Shown in pieces: positions 1 through 8,226 of a DNA stretch of 64,000 nt. Below the pieces are notes generated by a model. The model saw only the letters and a list, made by a program, of their open reading frames with translations, did no database searches and was not told the DNA's origin. The stretch spans positions 186,001-250,000 of the forward strand of contig NZ_SMZR01000004.1 of NCBI RefSeq assembly GCF_004358665.1. Direction: 5' to 3'. Position numbers and translations under genes: made by a program. Within the stretch, counting starts at the first letter, position 1; every line of letters starts with the position of its first letter. The stretch comes from Jeotgalibacillus sp. S-D1 (lineage in GTDB: Bacteria; Bacillota; Bacilli; Bacillales; Jeotgalibacillaceae).

Positions 1-640
1 TGCTATTGCAAGTATGGTAGTTGCAGTGATCATAGGAATTATTACAGGCCTCATTTCAGCTTTAAGACAAAATTCCTGGCTGGACGTATCTGCCACAACG
101 TTTGCGCTAGCAGGAATATCGATCCCAAATTTCTGGCTTGGCGCTATTCTCATTCTTATTTTTTCCGTCAATCTTCAATGGCTTCCGGTTGGAGGCATGT
201 CCAATCCATTTTATACAGTTGAGGGGTTGAAGGAACTGGTTCTGCCGGCCATCACGCTTGGAACAGGATCAGCGGCAATGATTGCGCGCATGGCAAGATC
301 CTCGATGCTAGAAGTGATACGGGCTGATTATGTCCGAACTGCCCGTGCTAAAGGGGTAAGGGAGAAAAATATTATTTGGATCCACACGCTGAAAAATGCG
401 ATGATCCCCATTATTACGGTGATTGGACTTAACTTTGGATTTCTTCTCGGAGGTACGATTATTACAGAAAAAGTGTTTGCCATAAATGGTGTCGGCCGTT
501 TAATGATTGATGCGATTGCTGCAAGAGATTTCCCGATGGTTCAGGGATCAGTACTTTTAGTGGCCACATTATTTGTACTCGTCAATTTACTCGTCGACAT
601 CGTCTATACATACATTGATCCAAGAATTAAATACGACTAA
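1..640 (+). CDS. Peptide ABC transporter permease, DppB type (5' end outside window)
   Basis: This is an inner-membrane permease of the dipeptide/oligopeptide ABC importer family (DppB/OppB/GsiC type). The reading frame is open from the first complete codon at base 2, so the real start lies upstream of the window. The visible 200+ residues hold several hydrophobic segments and the cytoplasmic EAA loop that contacts the ATPases (ARMARSSMLEVIRADYVRTA followed by a conserved AKG). It ends in the usual DPRIKYD tail. The next permease starts 16 bases after the stop, and a binding protein and two ATPases follow, giving the five-part importer. The family is certain; the substrate is not. Confidence 0.93.
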   Translation, partial: AIASMVVAVIIGIITGLISALRQNSWLDVSATTFALAGISIPNFWLGAILILIFSVNLQWLPVGGMSNPFYTVEGLKELVLPAITLGTGSAAMIARMARSSMLEVIRADYVRTARAKGVREKNIIWIHTLKNAMIPIITVIGLNFGFLLGGTIITEKVFAINGVGRLMIDAIAARDFPMVQGSVLLVATLFVLVNLLVDIVYTYIDPRIKYD

Positions 641-655
641 AAAAGGAGGGTTAAA

Positions 656-1537
656 GTGACAGCGGCAGAGACAGTAAAGCTAAAAGAGAAAAAGAAAGAG
701 AAGTATTGGGTAGCAACCGTTAAAAAGCTGTTTCGGAATAAATTAGCCATCATTGGACTTGTTATTGTGATGATTCAAATTGTAATGGCTGTTTTTGCAC
801 CGCTTATGACGAGTTATGATCCGGTCAAGCAAGATCTGGTTAATAGTGAAATGCCCCTTTTTAGTGAGGGTCATTGGCTGGGAACTGATAATTACGGGAG
901 GGACGTGTGGACCCGGATCGTATTTGGTGCCAGGATCTCACTCGTGGTGGGGATTACCGCCGTCTCTCTCGGTCTGTTAGGTGGAATTGTTCTTGGATTA
1001 CTAGCCGGTTATTATCGCAGGTTGGATGCTGTCATCATGCGCATTGTGGACTTGTTGTTTTCATTCCCAGGTATTTTACTGGCGATGCTGATTATCGCAA
1101 TCCTTGGAACAAGCCTGGTGAATGTAGCGATTGCGATAAGTATATGGTCCGTTCCGACATGTGCAAGAATTGTCAGGGGATCTGTATTATCCATTAAAGA
1201 AAAAGAATACATAATGGCCATGCGTTCAATGGGAGCATCCGACTTAAGGATTATGGTGCGGCATATTCTGCCCAATGCTTCAGCTCCCATTATCGTGTTT
1301 GCAACGATGCGTATGGCTACTGCGATTTTATCCACTGCTTCTTTAAGTTATTTAGGACTCGGAGCACAGCCCCCGACACCTGAATGGGGGGCGATGATTT
1401 CACAGGGTCAGGACTTTATGTGGTCGTCTCCGCATCTGACGATTGTCCCGGGTATCGCAATTATGCTGACTGTATTTGCGTTTAATGTACTCGGAGACGG
1501 GCTGCGGGATGCGCTTGATCCTAATATGGATATTTAA
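656..1537 (+). CDS. Peptide ABC transporter permease, DppC type
   Basis: This is the second permease of the importer, 293 residues, the normal length for DppC/OppC. It begins with a GTG placed seven bases after a strong AAAGGAGGG site. A charged cytoplasmic N-terminus of about 30 residues precedes the first membrane segment (LAIIGLVIVMIQIVMAVFAPL region). The EAA loop lies near residues 180-208 (KEYIMAMRSMGASDLRIM), and the protein ends in DALDPNMDI, typical of the family. It pairs with the upstream DppB-type subunit to form the membrane channel. The binding-protein gene starts 20 bases downstream, so all are probably one transcript. Confidence 0.95.
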   Translation: MTAAETVKLKEKKKEKYWVATVKKLFRNKLAIIGLVIVMIQIVMAVFAPLMTSYDPVKQDLVNSEMPLFSEGHWLGTDNYGRDVWTRIVFGARISLVVGITAVSLGLLGGIVLGLLAGYYRRLDAVIMRIVDLLFSFPGILLAMLIIAILGTSLVNVAIAISIWSVPTCARIVRGSVLSIKEKEYIMAMRSMGASDLRIMVRHILPNASAPIIVFATMRMATAILSTASLSYLGLGAQPPTPEWGAMISQGQDFMWSSPHLTIVPGIAIMLTVFAFNVLGDGLRDALDPNMDI

Positions 1538-1556
1538 TAGAAATGGAGGAGTATAA

Positions 1557-3110
1557 ATGAAAAATCGATTGCTTATGGTGTTCACATTAACCTTTGTCTT
1601 ACTTTTAGGAGCTTGTTCTGAGAGTACAATCCCTGAAGGAGCGGAAGGCGGGGGACAGGGAAATGGTTCAGGCGATGTTGACCAGGAAATTATTTACGCT
1701 GCCACTTCTGATGTTGTAGGTCTTTCTCCAACATTAACCAATGATTCGGTTTCATCGAATGTGATCGAGCAAGTTTATGAAAAACTATTTGTACGCAACC
1801 CTGAGACAATGGAAATTGAGCCTAAGCTGGCAGAATCCTATGAAACACCGGATGATTTAACATGGGTTATTAAACTGAAAGAAGATATTTCATTTCATGA
1901 TGGAACCCCGTTTAACGCGGAAGCAGTGAAATATTCATTTGATAAGCTGCGTGATCCGGAAACTGCAGCACCCCGCGCCTCTTTATTGGAACCGGTTGAT
2001 GAAGTGAATGTTTTAGATGATTATACCGTTGAAATTAAAACAAAATATCCTTACGGGCCGTTATTGTCTGCCCTGTCACATGCAAATGCTGCAATCATCA
2101 GCCCAGAGGCTGACGAAAAACAGGACTTAATGCAAGACCCGGTAGGAACCGGACCTTTTAAGTTTGTCAGCTGGACCACAGGTGACGAGGTAGTACTTGA
2201 AAAAAATGAAGACTATTGGGAGGGAGCACCTGACCTGGATAAAGTAACATTAAAGGTTGTACCTGAAATTTCCACCGCTATTTCGATGCTTCAAACGGGA
2301 GAAGTATCCTTTATTGATGGACTGCCTTCAGAGCAGATTTCCCGGATTGAAGCTCTTGAAAATGTGGATATCATTAGAAAAGAAGGGACACCTGTTTATT
2401 ATTTAACATTTAATCATTCACTGGAGCGCAACCAGGATCCGGAATTCCGTAAAGCAGTTGCAAGTGCACTCGATCGTGATGCGTTTGTTGAAAAACTGAA
2501 CGGGTTAGGTATCAGAAATGACAGTATTCTCGGTCCGCAAGTGTTTGGTTATGATGAGGAAGCTTCAGACGCCGGTACTGATTACAATGTCGAAGAGGCT
2601 AAAAAGCTCGTTGAAGAAAATGGCTATGACAGTGAACCTATCAAACTATTAACTGCTAATCGGGACAATTTTGTTTTAATGGCGGAAATTGTTCAAGCCC
2701 AGTTAACTGAAGCTGGTTTTACAGTGGAGATCGAAACGATGGAATGGGCTACTTTCCTTGATACTGCCCGAACAGGTGCCTATGATATGACATTCTTAAG
2801 CTGGTCAAATGTGACAGGCGACGGTTCGGAAATGTTTTATCCTAACTTTCACTCTGATAATGTAGGCAACTCGAATCGTGCGCAGTACAGCAATCCCGAG
2901 TTTGATAAGCTTGTGGAGGAATCCCGTACTACGATTGACGAAAATAAACGTAAGGAAATCCTGAATGAAGCCAATCATGCAATGCTTGAAGATAATGCAG
3001 CGATCGTTATGTACCATGGTATTGTAACTGCAGCTACTGACAAGTCAATAAAAGGACTTCAATTAGATCCTAACGGACAATGGAATCTTTATAACGTATC
3101 CAGAGAGTAG
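1557..3110 (+). CDS. Peptide-binding lipoprotein, SBP family 5
   Basis: This is the extracytoplasmic solute-binding protein of the importer, 517 residues. It has a classic lipoprotein signal peptide: positive start (MKNR), hydrophobic core and lipobox LLGAC with the lipidated cysteine at residue 20, followed by an acidic and glycine-rich linker. The mature part shows family 5 hallmarks such as FHDGTPFNAEAVKYSFD and the DPVGTGPFKF segment. It would capture peptides or related ligands and deliver them to the two permeases. It lies between the permease and ATPase genes. The ligand cannot be read from sequence; the neighbouring gamma-glutamyltransferase hints at gamma-glutamyl peptides or glutathione, which is inference. 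Confidence 0.95.
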   Translation: MKNRLLMVFTLTFVLLLGACSESTIPEGAEGGGQGNGSGDVDQEIIYAATSDVVGLSPTLTNDSVSSNVIEQVYEKLFVRNPETMEIEPKLAESYETPDDLTWVIKLKEDISFHDGTPFNAEAVKYSFDKLRDPETAAPRASLLEPVDEVNVLDDYTVEIKTKYPYGPLLSALSHANAAIISPEADEKQDLMQDPVGTGPFKFVSWTTGDEVVLEKNEDYWEGAPDLDKVTLKVVPEISTAISMLQTGEVSFIDGLPSEQISRIEALENVDIIRKEGTPVYYLTFNHSLERNQDPEFRKAVASALDRDAFVEKLNGLGIRNDSILGPQVFGYDEEASDAGTDYNVEEAKKLVEENGYDSEPIKLLTANRDNFVLMAEIVQAQLTEAGFTVEIETMEWATFLDTARTGAYDMTFLSWSNVTGDGSEMFYPNFHSDNVGNSNRAQYSNPEFDKLVEESRTTIDENKRKEILNEANHAMLEDNAAIVMYHGIVTAATDKSIKGLQLDPNGQWNLYNVSRE

Positions 3111-3117
3111 GGGAATT

Positions 3118-4131
3118 ATGGCAGAGACATTACTTGAAGTGAAAAATTTAGTGACAGCGTTTCGCACATCAAAGGGTTCAGTTCAAGCAGTTAGAGATGT
3201 CTCTTTTCATGTAGATAAAGGGGAGACACTTTGTATTGTAGGGGAATCGGGCTGTGGAAAAAGCATTACATCGCTGTCAGTGATGAGACTGCTTCCCCAA
3301 AACGGCAAGATCGAATCGGGAGATGTTCTATTAAACAATCAATCTCTTAAAACACTTTCCAATGAAAAAATGAGGAGACTTCGCGGGAATGATATTTCCA
3401 TGATTTTTCAGGAGCCCATGACTGCCCTCAATCCTGTCCTAACCATTGGATACCAGTTAAGAGAACCGCTTATGCTGCATCATAAAATTGCGAAAAAAGA
3501 GGCAACTAAGCAAAGTATTGATCTTCTTACACAGGTGGGAATCCCGGATCCTGCCAAAAGGTTAAATCAATACCCTCACGAATTGAGCGGAGGGATGAGG
3601 CAAAGAGTCATGATTGCCATGGCGCTTGCATGCCATCCTGCTCTGTTGATCGCTGATGAACCGACAACTGCTTTGGATGTAACGATTCAGGCCCAGATAT
3701 TAGATCTGATCAATGATTTAAAGGAAAAACTGAATATGGGCGTTTTGATGATCACTCACGATATGGGAGTAGTGGCTGAAGTCGCAAATCGTGTTATGGT
3801 CATGTACGCAGGGAAAAAAATTGAAGAAGGTCCAGTAAAAGAGATCTTTGAAAATCCCAGGCATCCTTATACAATCGGTCTCCTGAATTCAGTTCCTAAT
3901 GTAGACGATCCTGAATTTGAACTTGAGCCGATTCCGGGGAATATGCCGGGCCTGGATGAACAAATAAACGGGTGCCGTTTTCATCCCCGCTGTAAATTTG
4001 CCATGGATAAATGCAAAACAGCCATCCCTCCTGAATTTAATGTCTCGAGCGGACACCATGCCAGCTGCTGGCTTGAGGAAGAGGAGGTGGATGTGAATGA
4101 AGAAAGTTCAAGAGTCACCGTTACAACCTGA
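3118..4131 (+). CDS. Peptide ABC transporter ATPase, DppD type
   Basis: This is one of two ATPases that power the importer, 337 residues. Walker A is GESGCGKS at residues 42-49, the ABC signature LSGGMRQR begins near residue 157, and Walker B with the catalytic Glu is LLIADEP near residues 177-182. The C-terminal extension carries the cysteine-rich motif seen in oligopeptide ATPases ([15 protein letters not shown], then a final Cys), which in relatives binds an iron-sulfur cluster. The start follows GGGGAATT closely after the binding-protein stop. Its 3' end overlaps the next ATPase gene by 35 bases, so translation is probably coupled. Confidence 0.95.
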   Translation: MAETLLEVKNLVTAFRTSKGSVQAVRDVSFHVDKGETLCIVGESGCGKSITSLSVMRLLPQNGKIESGDVLLNNQSLKTLSNEKMRRLRGNDISMIFQEPMTALNPVLTIGYQLREPLMLHHKIAKKEATKQSIDLLTQVGIPDPAKRLNQYPHELSGGMRQRVMIAMALACHPALLIADEPTTALDVTIQAQILDLINDLKEKLNMGVLMITHDMGVVAEVANRVMVMYAGKKIEEGPVKEIFENPRHPYTIGLLNSVPNVDDPEFELEPIPGNMPGLDEQINGCRFHPRCKFAMDKCKTAIPPEFNVSSGHHASCWLEEEEVDVNEESSRVTVTT

Positions 4132-5092
4132 CGTATTATTAGAATTAGACAGTGTAAAAAAATACTTTCCGATAAAAGGGGGGGTATTAAAGCGCACTCA
4201 AGGGAATGTCAAAGCCGTAGAATCTGTTTCTCTGAAGCTGTATAAAGGAGAAAGTCTCGGAGTAGTTGGGGAGTCTGGCTGCGGAAAATCCACACTTGGC
4301 CGCACCATTCTTGGACTGGAGGATTTGACTGACGGAAAAATCCGATTTGATAATCAGGAAATTCAAGATTTAAAACGAAAAGAAAAAAAGAAATTCGTCA
4401 AAGAAATGCAGATGATTTTTCAGGATCCATTCGCTTCCTTAAACCCCCGGCAGCGGGTGGGACATGCCTTGGATGAAGTCTTCACGATGCACACGAATAT
4501 GCCGGCAAAGGAACGAAAACAAGCTGTGATCGCGCTTTTAACCGAGGTAGGACTCAAGGCAGAGCATTATGACCGGTATCCGCATGAATTCAGCGGCGGT
4601 CAGCGTCAGAGAATTGGCATAGCGCGGGCAATTGCGCTTAATCCATCTTTTATTATTTGTGATGAAGCGGTTTCCGCTTTGGATGTCTCGGTACAGGCGC
4701 AGGTATTAAAGCTGCTAAAAACCCTGCAGCAAAAGTATAATCTTTCATACCTTTTTATTTCACACGATTTAGGAGTGGTCCGGTATTTCTGTGACCGGGT
4801 GCTGGTCATGTACTTGGGAAACACGGTGGAGATGAGCGATGCAGCAAATATTTTCAGCAGCCCGCTTCACCCCTACACCAAAGCGCTTCTTTCCGCAATT
4901 CCAAGACCGAATATGAATGCCGGAAGAGAGCGGATTCGCCTGACAGGAGAAATGCCTAATCCCGCCAACCCTCCTTCAGGATGTGCTTTCCATACAAGAT
5001 GTCCCATAGCACAGGACGTTTGTAAAGCTGCCAAACCTGAGTGGATTGAACATAAAAAAGGTCACTTCGCAGCATGCCATTTCGCAGGGTAA
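4097..5092 (+). CDS. Peptide ABC transporter ATPase, DppF type
   Basis: This is the second ATPase of the importer, 331 residues. It carries a Walker A (GESGCGKST), a signature FSGGQRQRIG, a Walker B (FIICDEAVSALD) and the oligopeptide ATPase C-terminal domain with GCAFHTRCPIAQDVC. The chosen ATG at 4097 sits seven bases after GAGGAGGTGG, which lies inside the end of the upstream gene; another ATG at 4091 is too close to that site and out of frame. DppD and DppF normally form a heterodimer under the DppB/DppC channel. A possible weak terminator follows the stop. Confidence 0.95.
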   Translation: MKKVQESPLQPDVLLELDSVKKYFPIKGGVLKRTQGNVKAVESVSLKLYKGESLGVVGESGCGKSTLGRTILGLEDLTDGKIRFDNQEIQDLKRKEKKKFVKEMQMIFQDPFASLNPRQRVGHALDEVFTMHTNMPAKERKQAVIALLTEVGLKAEHYDRYPHEFSGGQRQRIGIARAIALNPSFIICDEAVSALDVSVQAQVLKLLKTLQQKYNLSYLFISHDLGVVRYFCDRVLVMYLGNTVEMSDAANIFSSPLHPYTKALLSAIPRPNMNAGRERIRLTGEMPNPANPPSGCAFHTRCPIAQDVCKAAKPEWIEHKKGHFAACHFAG

Positions 5093-5100
5093 AGGAAAAG

Positions 5101-5136
5101 CCGGGTGCAGGAGACATTTCCATGCATCTGGTTTTT
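5101..5136 (+). terminator. Weak terminator between importer and GGT-like gene
   Basis: The arms CCGGGTGCA (5101-5109) and TGCATCTGG (5123-5131) can pair with two G-U pairs and are followed by TTTTT. The hairpin would reduce read-through from the importer into the downstream enzyme gene. The stem is imperfect, so partial rather than complete termination is likely. Confidence 0.45.
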
Positions 5137-5158
5137 ATCATGAATAGGAGGAATTAGA

Positions 5159-6763
5159 GTGGATTTTCTTAAGAGCCCTTTTGAATCAAAACGATATACG
5201 ACATTCTCGAAAAAAGGAATGGTGGCAACTTCTCAGCCATTAGCAGCACAAGCAGGTATTGAAATCATGCAGAATGGGGGAAATGCCATTGATGCGGCAA
5301 TTGCAACAGCGGCTGCGCTGACAGTAGTGGAACCTACTTCTAACGGTATCGGTGGTGATGCCTTTGCTCTTGTTTGGGTAAAGGATAAACTTCATGGGCT
5401 GAACAGCTCCGGTCCTGCTCCGGAATCAATCAGCCCGAAAGCAGTAAAGGATCTAGGGTTTGAGAAAATGCCCGTTCATGGAGTGGTTCCGGTAACCGTT
5501 CCAGGAGCTCCTGCAGCATGGGCGGAGCTGTCCCGCAGGTTTGGAAAGCTGCCGTTAGCCGAAACCTTAAAGCCTGCTATCCGATATGCAGAAGAAGGGT
5601 ATCCATTAACCCCGATCCTGGGTAAGTTTTGGGCATCTGCCTTTGCGAAATTCAAGGAGTCTTTTACAACAGATGAATTCAATGCATGGTTTGACACCTT
5701 CGCTCCTGATGGAAGGGCACCTGAGATTGGGGAAATCTGGCGTTCAAAGGGACATGCGGCGACTTTAAAAGCAATTGGTGAAACAAATGCTGAAGCCTTC
5801 TATGACGGGTCCATTGCTGAAAAAATTGAATCATTTATGAAGGAACACAGTGGATTTTTAACAAAAAGAGATTTAGCTTCTTTTAAGCCGGAGTGGGTTG
5901 AGCCGATCTCAACAACGTATCGAGGGTATGATGTATGGGAAATCCCTCCTAACGGCCAGGGAATGATTGCCCTGATGGCATTAAATATTTTTAAAGAGTT
6001 AAATCCGCCAAGCTGGCAATCGGCTGATACATATCATGATCAAATTGAAGCAATGAAAGCAGCCTTTACGGATGGCAAAAAATTTATTACGGAGCCTGAT
6101 GAAATGCCTGTTAGCGTGGAGCATTTATTGTCTGAAGAATATGCCCAAAAAAGAGCCGAAAACATTAGGGAAACAGCTTCAGCACCAGAGCCGTATGAAC
6201 TTCCAAAAGGAGGAACTGTTTATCTTGCGGCAGCTGATGAAGAAGGTAACATGATTTCTTATATTCAAAGCAACTATATGGGATTTGGCTCCGGAGTGGT
6301 AATTCCGGGAACGGGTATCAGTCTGCAAAATCGCGGTGCAGACTTTTCTCTTGAGGAAAATCATCCGAATGTACTGGCCGGCGGGAAAAGGACCTACCAC
6401 ACGATTATTCCCGGATTTTTAACGAAAGATGGAGAAGCAGTTGGACCTTTTGGGGTCATGGGAGGATATATGCAGCCTCAGGGTCATTTCCAGGTAGTAA
6501 CCAATACCGTTGATTACCTTTTAAACCCTCAGGCTGCACTGGACATGCCAAGATGGCAGTGGCTGGAGGGTAAAAGAATTCTGGTAGAGCCGGCATTTCC
6601 AAATTATCTTGTTCAGGAGCTGCTGAGGAAAGGTCATACCATCGAAGTAGCGATAGACGGAGGAAGTTTTGGACGGGGTCAGATTATCTGGAGAGACCCA
6701 AAAAGCGGGGTTCTTTCTGGCGGCACTGAATCTCGTACGGATGGATCTGTAGCTGTTTGGTAG
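5159..6763 (+). CDS. ywrD: Gamma-glutamyltransferase-like hydrolase, YwrD type
   Basis: This is an Ntn-hydrolase of the gamma-glutamyltransferase family, 534 residues, about the size of B. subtilis YwrD. Family members self-cleave before a threonine that becomes the catalytic nucleophile; the candidate is Thr353 in GGTVYLAAAD, followed by the conserved SNYMGFGSGVVIPGTG segment. No signal peptide is visible (it starts MDFLKSPFESKRYT), so the enzyme should be cytosolic and act on imported gamma-glutamyl compounds or glutathione. The GTG start follows AGGAGGAATTA. It sits between a peptide importer and chromate-transport genes; B. subtilis also has ywrD beside ywrAB. The true substrate is unknown. 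Confidence 0.88.
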   Translation: MDFLKSPFESKRYTTFSKKGMVATSQPLAAQAGIEIMQNGGNAIDAAIATAAALTVVEPTSNGIGGDAFALVWVKDKLHGLNSSGPAPESISPKAVKDLGFEKMPVHGVVPVTVPGAPAAWAELSRRFGKLPLAETLKPAIRYAEEGYPLTPILGKFWASAFAKFKESFTTDEFNAWFDTFAPDGRAPEIGEIWRSKGHAATLKAIGETNAEAFYDGSIAEKIESFMKEHSGFLTKRDLASFKPEWVEPISTTYRGYDVWEIPPNGQGMIALMALNIFKELNPPSWQSADTYHDQIEAMKAAFTDGKKFITEPDEMPVSVEHLLSEEYAQKRAENIRETASAPEPYELPKGGTVYLAAADEEGNMISYIQSNYMGFGSGVVIPGTGISLQNRGADFSLEENHPNVLAGGKRTYHTIIPGFLTKDGEAVGPFGVMGGYMQPQGHFQVVTNTVDYLLNPQAALDMPRWQWLEGKRILVEPAFPNYLVQELLRKGHTIEVAIDGGSFGRGQIIWRDPKSGVLSGGTESRTDGSVAVW

Positions 6764-7350
6764 GAAATAAAGAAAGAAAAAGCGCTGAAGCATCTTCCCT
6801 GAAAGTAAACGCCAATATTTTTGCCGCTTTTTTTCGTATTGGCTTGTTAGGTTTCGGAGGAGGACCTTCGGCTATTCCGCTTTTTCATATTGAAGCTGTG
6901 AAGAAATATAAATGGATGACTGACGATGAATTCGGTGACACGCTTGCTTTGGCTAATACCATGCCGGGACCCATTGCTACAAAAATGGCAGGTTACATTG
7001 GCTATCGGATTAATGGTGTAATTGGATGTCTTGTAGCTCTATTTGCTTCTGTAATGCCAACCGTTCTGATGATGATTCTGCTGCTTGGCATTTTACAAAA
7101 ATATAAAGGGGTAGAATGGGTGAACAGTATGTCACAGGCAGTCGTTCCGGTGGTTGGAGTCATGCTGGCTGTTTTAACATGGGACTTCTTAAAAAAGTCC
7201 GGCCAATCTCTTGGCTGGCTCCGTGCAATTATTTTGACTGTCCTTGCTGTCATTCTTATGGAGGTATTATCCATTCACCCGGCTTTTCTTATTGTGGCTC
7301 TTCTTATTTTTGTATTTATTCCATCTAAAAAAGGGGGAGAGGCGCCATGA
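6757..7350 (+). CDS. Chromate transporter, N-terminal-type half (CHR family)
   Basis: This is a short-chain CHR family membrane protein of about 197 residues. It contains the conserved GLLGFGGGPSAIPLF and the LALANTMPGPIATKMAGYIGY segment, both typical of chromate ion transporters. Short CHR proteins work as pairs, and the partner gene follows with a four-base ATGA overlap. The assigned TTG start overlaps the end of the ywrD-like gene by seven bases and has no clear ribosome binding site. It would rely on coupling, and the exact start is uncertain. The family is known for chromate efflux; in many Bacillus genomes the physiological anion is not established. Confidence 0.88.
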   Translation: MVGNKERKSAEASSLKVNANIFAAFFRIGLLGFGGGPSAIPLFHIEAVKKYKWMTDDEFGDTLALANTMPGPIATKMAGYIGYRINGVIGCLVALFASVMPTVLMMILLLGILQKYKGVEWVNSMSQAVVPVVGVMLAVLTWDFLKKSGQSLGWLRAIILTVLAVILMEVLSIHPAFLIVALLIFVFIPSKKGGEAP

Positions 7351-7880
7351 TCTACTGGTCTATTTTCCTTGCATTTTTTATTCCGGGCATTTTAGGATAT
7401 GGCGGGGGCCCTGCTTCGATCCCTCTTGTAGAAAAAGAAGTAGTTGACCGCTACGGATGGATGACGACACAGGAATTTGGAGAAGTGCTGGCAATAGGAA
7501 ATGCATTGCCCGGGCCGATTGCCACAAAAATGGCGGGTTATATTGGATACATGGAGGGCGGTGTGTTGGGAAGTGCAGTGGCTTTATTTGCAACCATTGC
7601 GCCATCATTGCTGCTGATGCTTGTTTTAATGGTTACTCTGTTGAAATATAAGGATTCTCCACAAGTGAAGAATATTACAAAGCTCATCCGTCCGGTCATT
7701 GCAGTGCTGCTGGGAGCGATGACCGTCCAGTTTTTTATCACATCAACTGAGTCATCCGGCGCCGTTCAAACCATTATTCTTACCATCATCAGTTTCTGGA
7801 TGCTTGAAGTGAAAAAGGTGCACCCTGCATTTGTTATTCTTCTTGCGATAGTCTACGGCGGTGTTGCGGGCCTTATTTAA
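7347..7880 (+). CDS. Chromate transporter, C-terminal-type half (CHR family)
   Basis: This is the second half of the split chromate transporter, 177 residues. It repeats the CHR pattern of its neighbour: GYGGGPASIPLVEKEVV near the N-terminus and AIGNALPGPIATKMAGYIGY soon after, followed by hydrophobic membrane helices. ATG at 7347 overlaps the preceding stop (ATGA) and follows AAGGGGGAG, so the two halves are co-translated. In B. subtilis the equivalents are ywrB/ywrA beside ywrD. The pair should assemble as a heterodimer in the cytoplasmic membrane. Confidence 0.9.
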   Translation: MIYWSIFLAFFIPGILGYGGGPASIPLVEKEVVDRYGWMTTQEFGEVLAIGNALPGPIATKMAGYIGYMEGGVLGSAVALFATIAPSLLLMLVLMVTLLKYKDSPQVKNITKLIRPVIAVLLGAMTVQFFITSTESSGAVQTIILTIISFWMLEVKKVHPAFVILLAIVYGGVAGLI

Positions 7881-7913
7881 AGTGCTCCCGAGACGAGGCT
7901 TGTGGAAATCCTC

Positions 7914-7943
7914 TTGACAGGATATACCTCTGTCAAATATGCT
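7914..7943 (+). promoter_or_regulatory. Sigma-A promoter for the ABC-F leader
   Basis: A consensus -35 TTGACA (7914-7919) is separated by 18 bases from TATGCT (7938-7943). Transcription would start near 7950, about 275 bases before the ABC-F start codon, leaving a long untranslated leader. Confidence 0.65.
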
Positions 7944-7949
7944 TAACTT

Positions 7950-8226
7950 AACAAAAAACGGAAAGGGTGACCCGGGCAGATGAAGTATTAATCCTATTTT
8001 TAGAAAAACAGTCGGATAAAAGTGTGTTTGGCAAACGGAACAGCTCTGTTCTGTTGCAGCCAAAAGACTTTTTAACGTTTGTTTTCTGAATAGGATTGGT
8101 CTGAATCTGAACTGGAGGCAAAAAAGGGGGTAGACTCTTTTTTGTCCTGTTCATCCATGCCTCCTATTCGGAAATCGAATAGGGGGCTTTTTTGGTCCCT
8201 GCCAATAAAAAAATGGGGATGATGAC
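7950..8226 (+). promoter_or_regulatory. Attenuator leader of the ABC-F gene
   Basis: The leader contains a possible three-codon ORF (ATG at 7980, Met-Lys-Tyr-stop) after GAAAGGGTGA, and then a nested hairpin: TTTGGC 8027-8032 pairs with GCCAAA 8059-8064, with GAACAG/CTGTTC inside. It ends in an intrinsic terminator (8163-8189) whose left arm CCTATTC can instead pair with GAATAGG at 8088-8094, and whose preceding TGCCTCC (8158-8164) can pair with GGAGGCA (8114-8120). Mutually exclusive pairings of this kind are what ribosome-mediated attenuation needs. Such control is known for ABC-F resistance genes in Firmicutes. That it operates here is inference from the visible pairings. Confidence 0.6.
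8163..8189 (+). terminator. Intrinsic terminator inside the ABC-F leader
   Basis: Perfect 8-bp arms CCTATTCG (8163-8170) and CGAATAGG (8176-8183) with a five-base loop are followed by GGGCTTTTTT. It lies 38 bases before the start codon, so it acts as an attenuator rather than an end-of-operon terminator. Confidence 0.8.
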
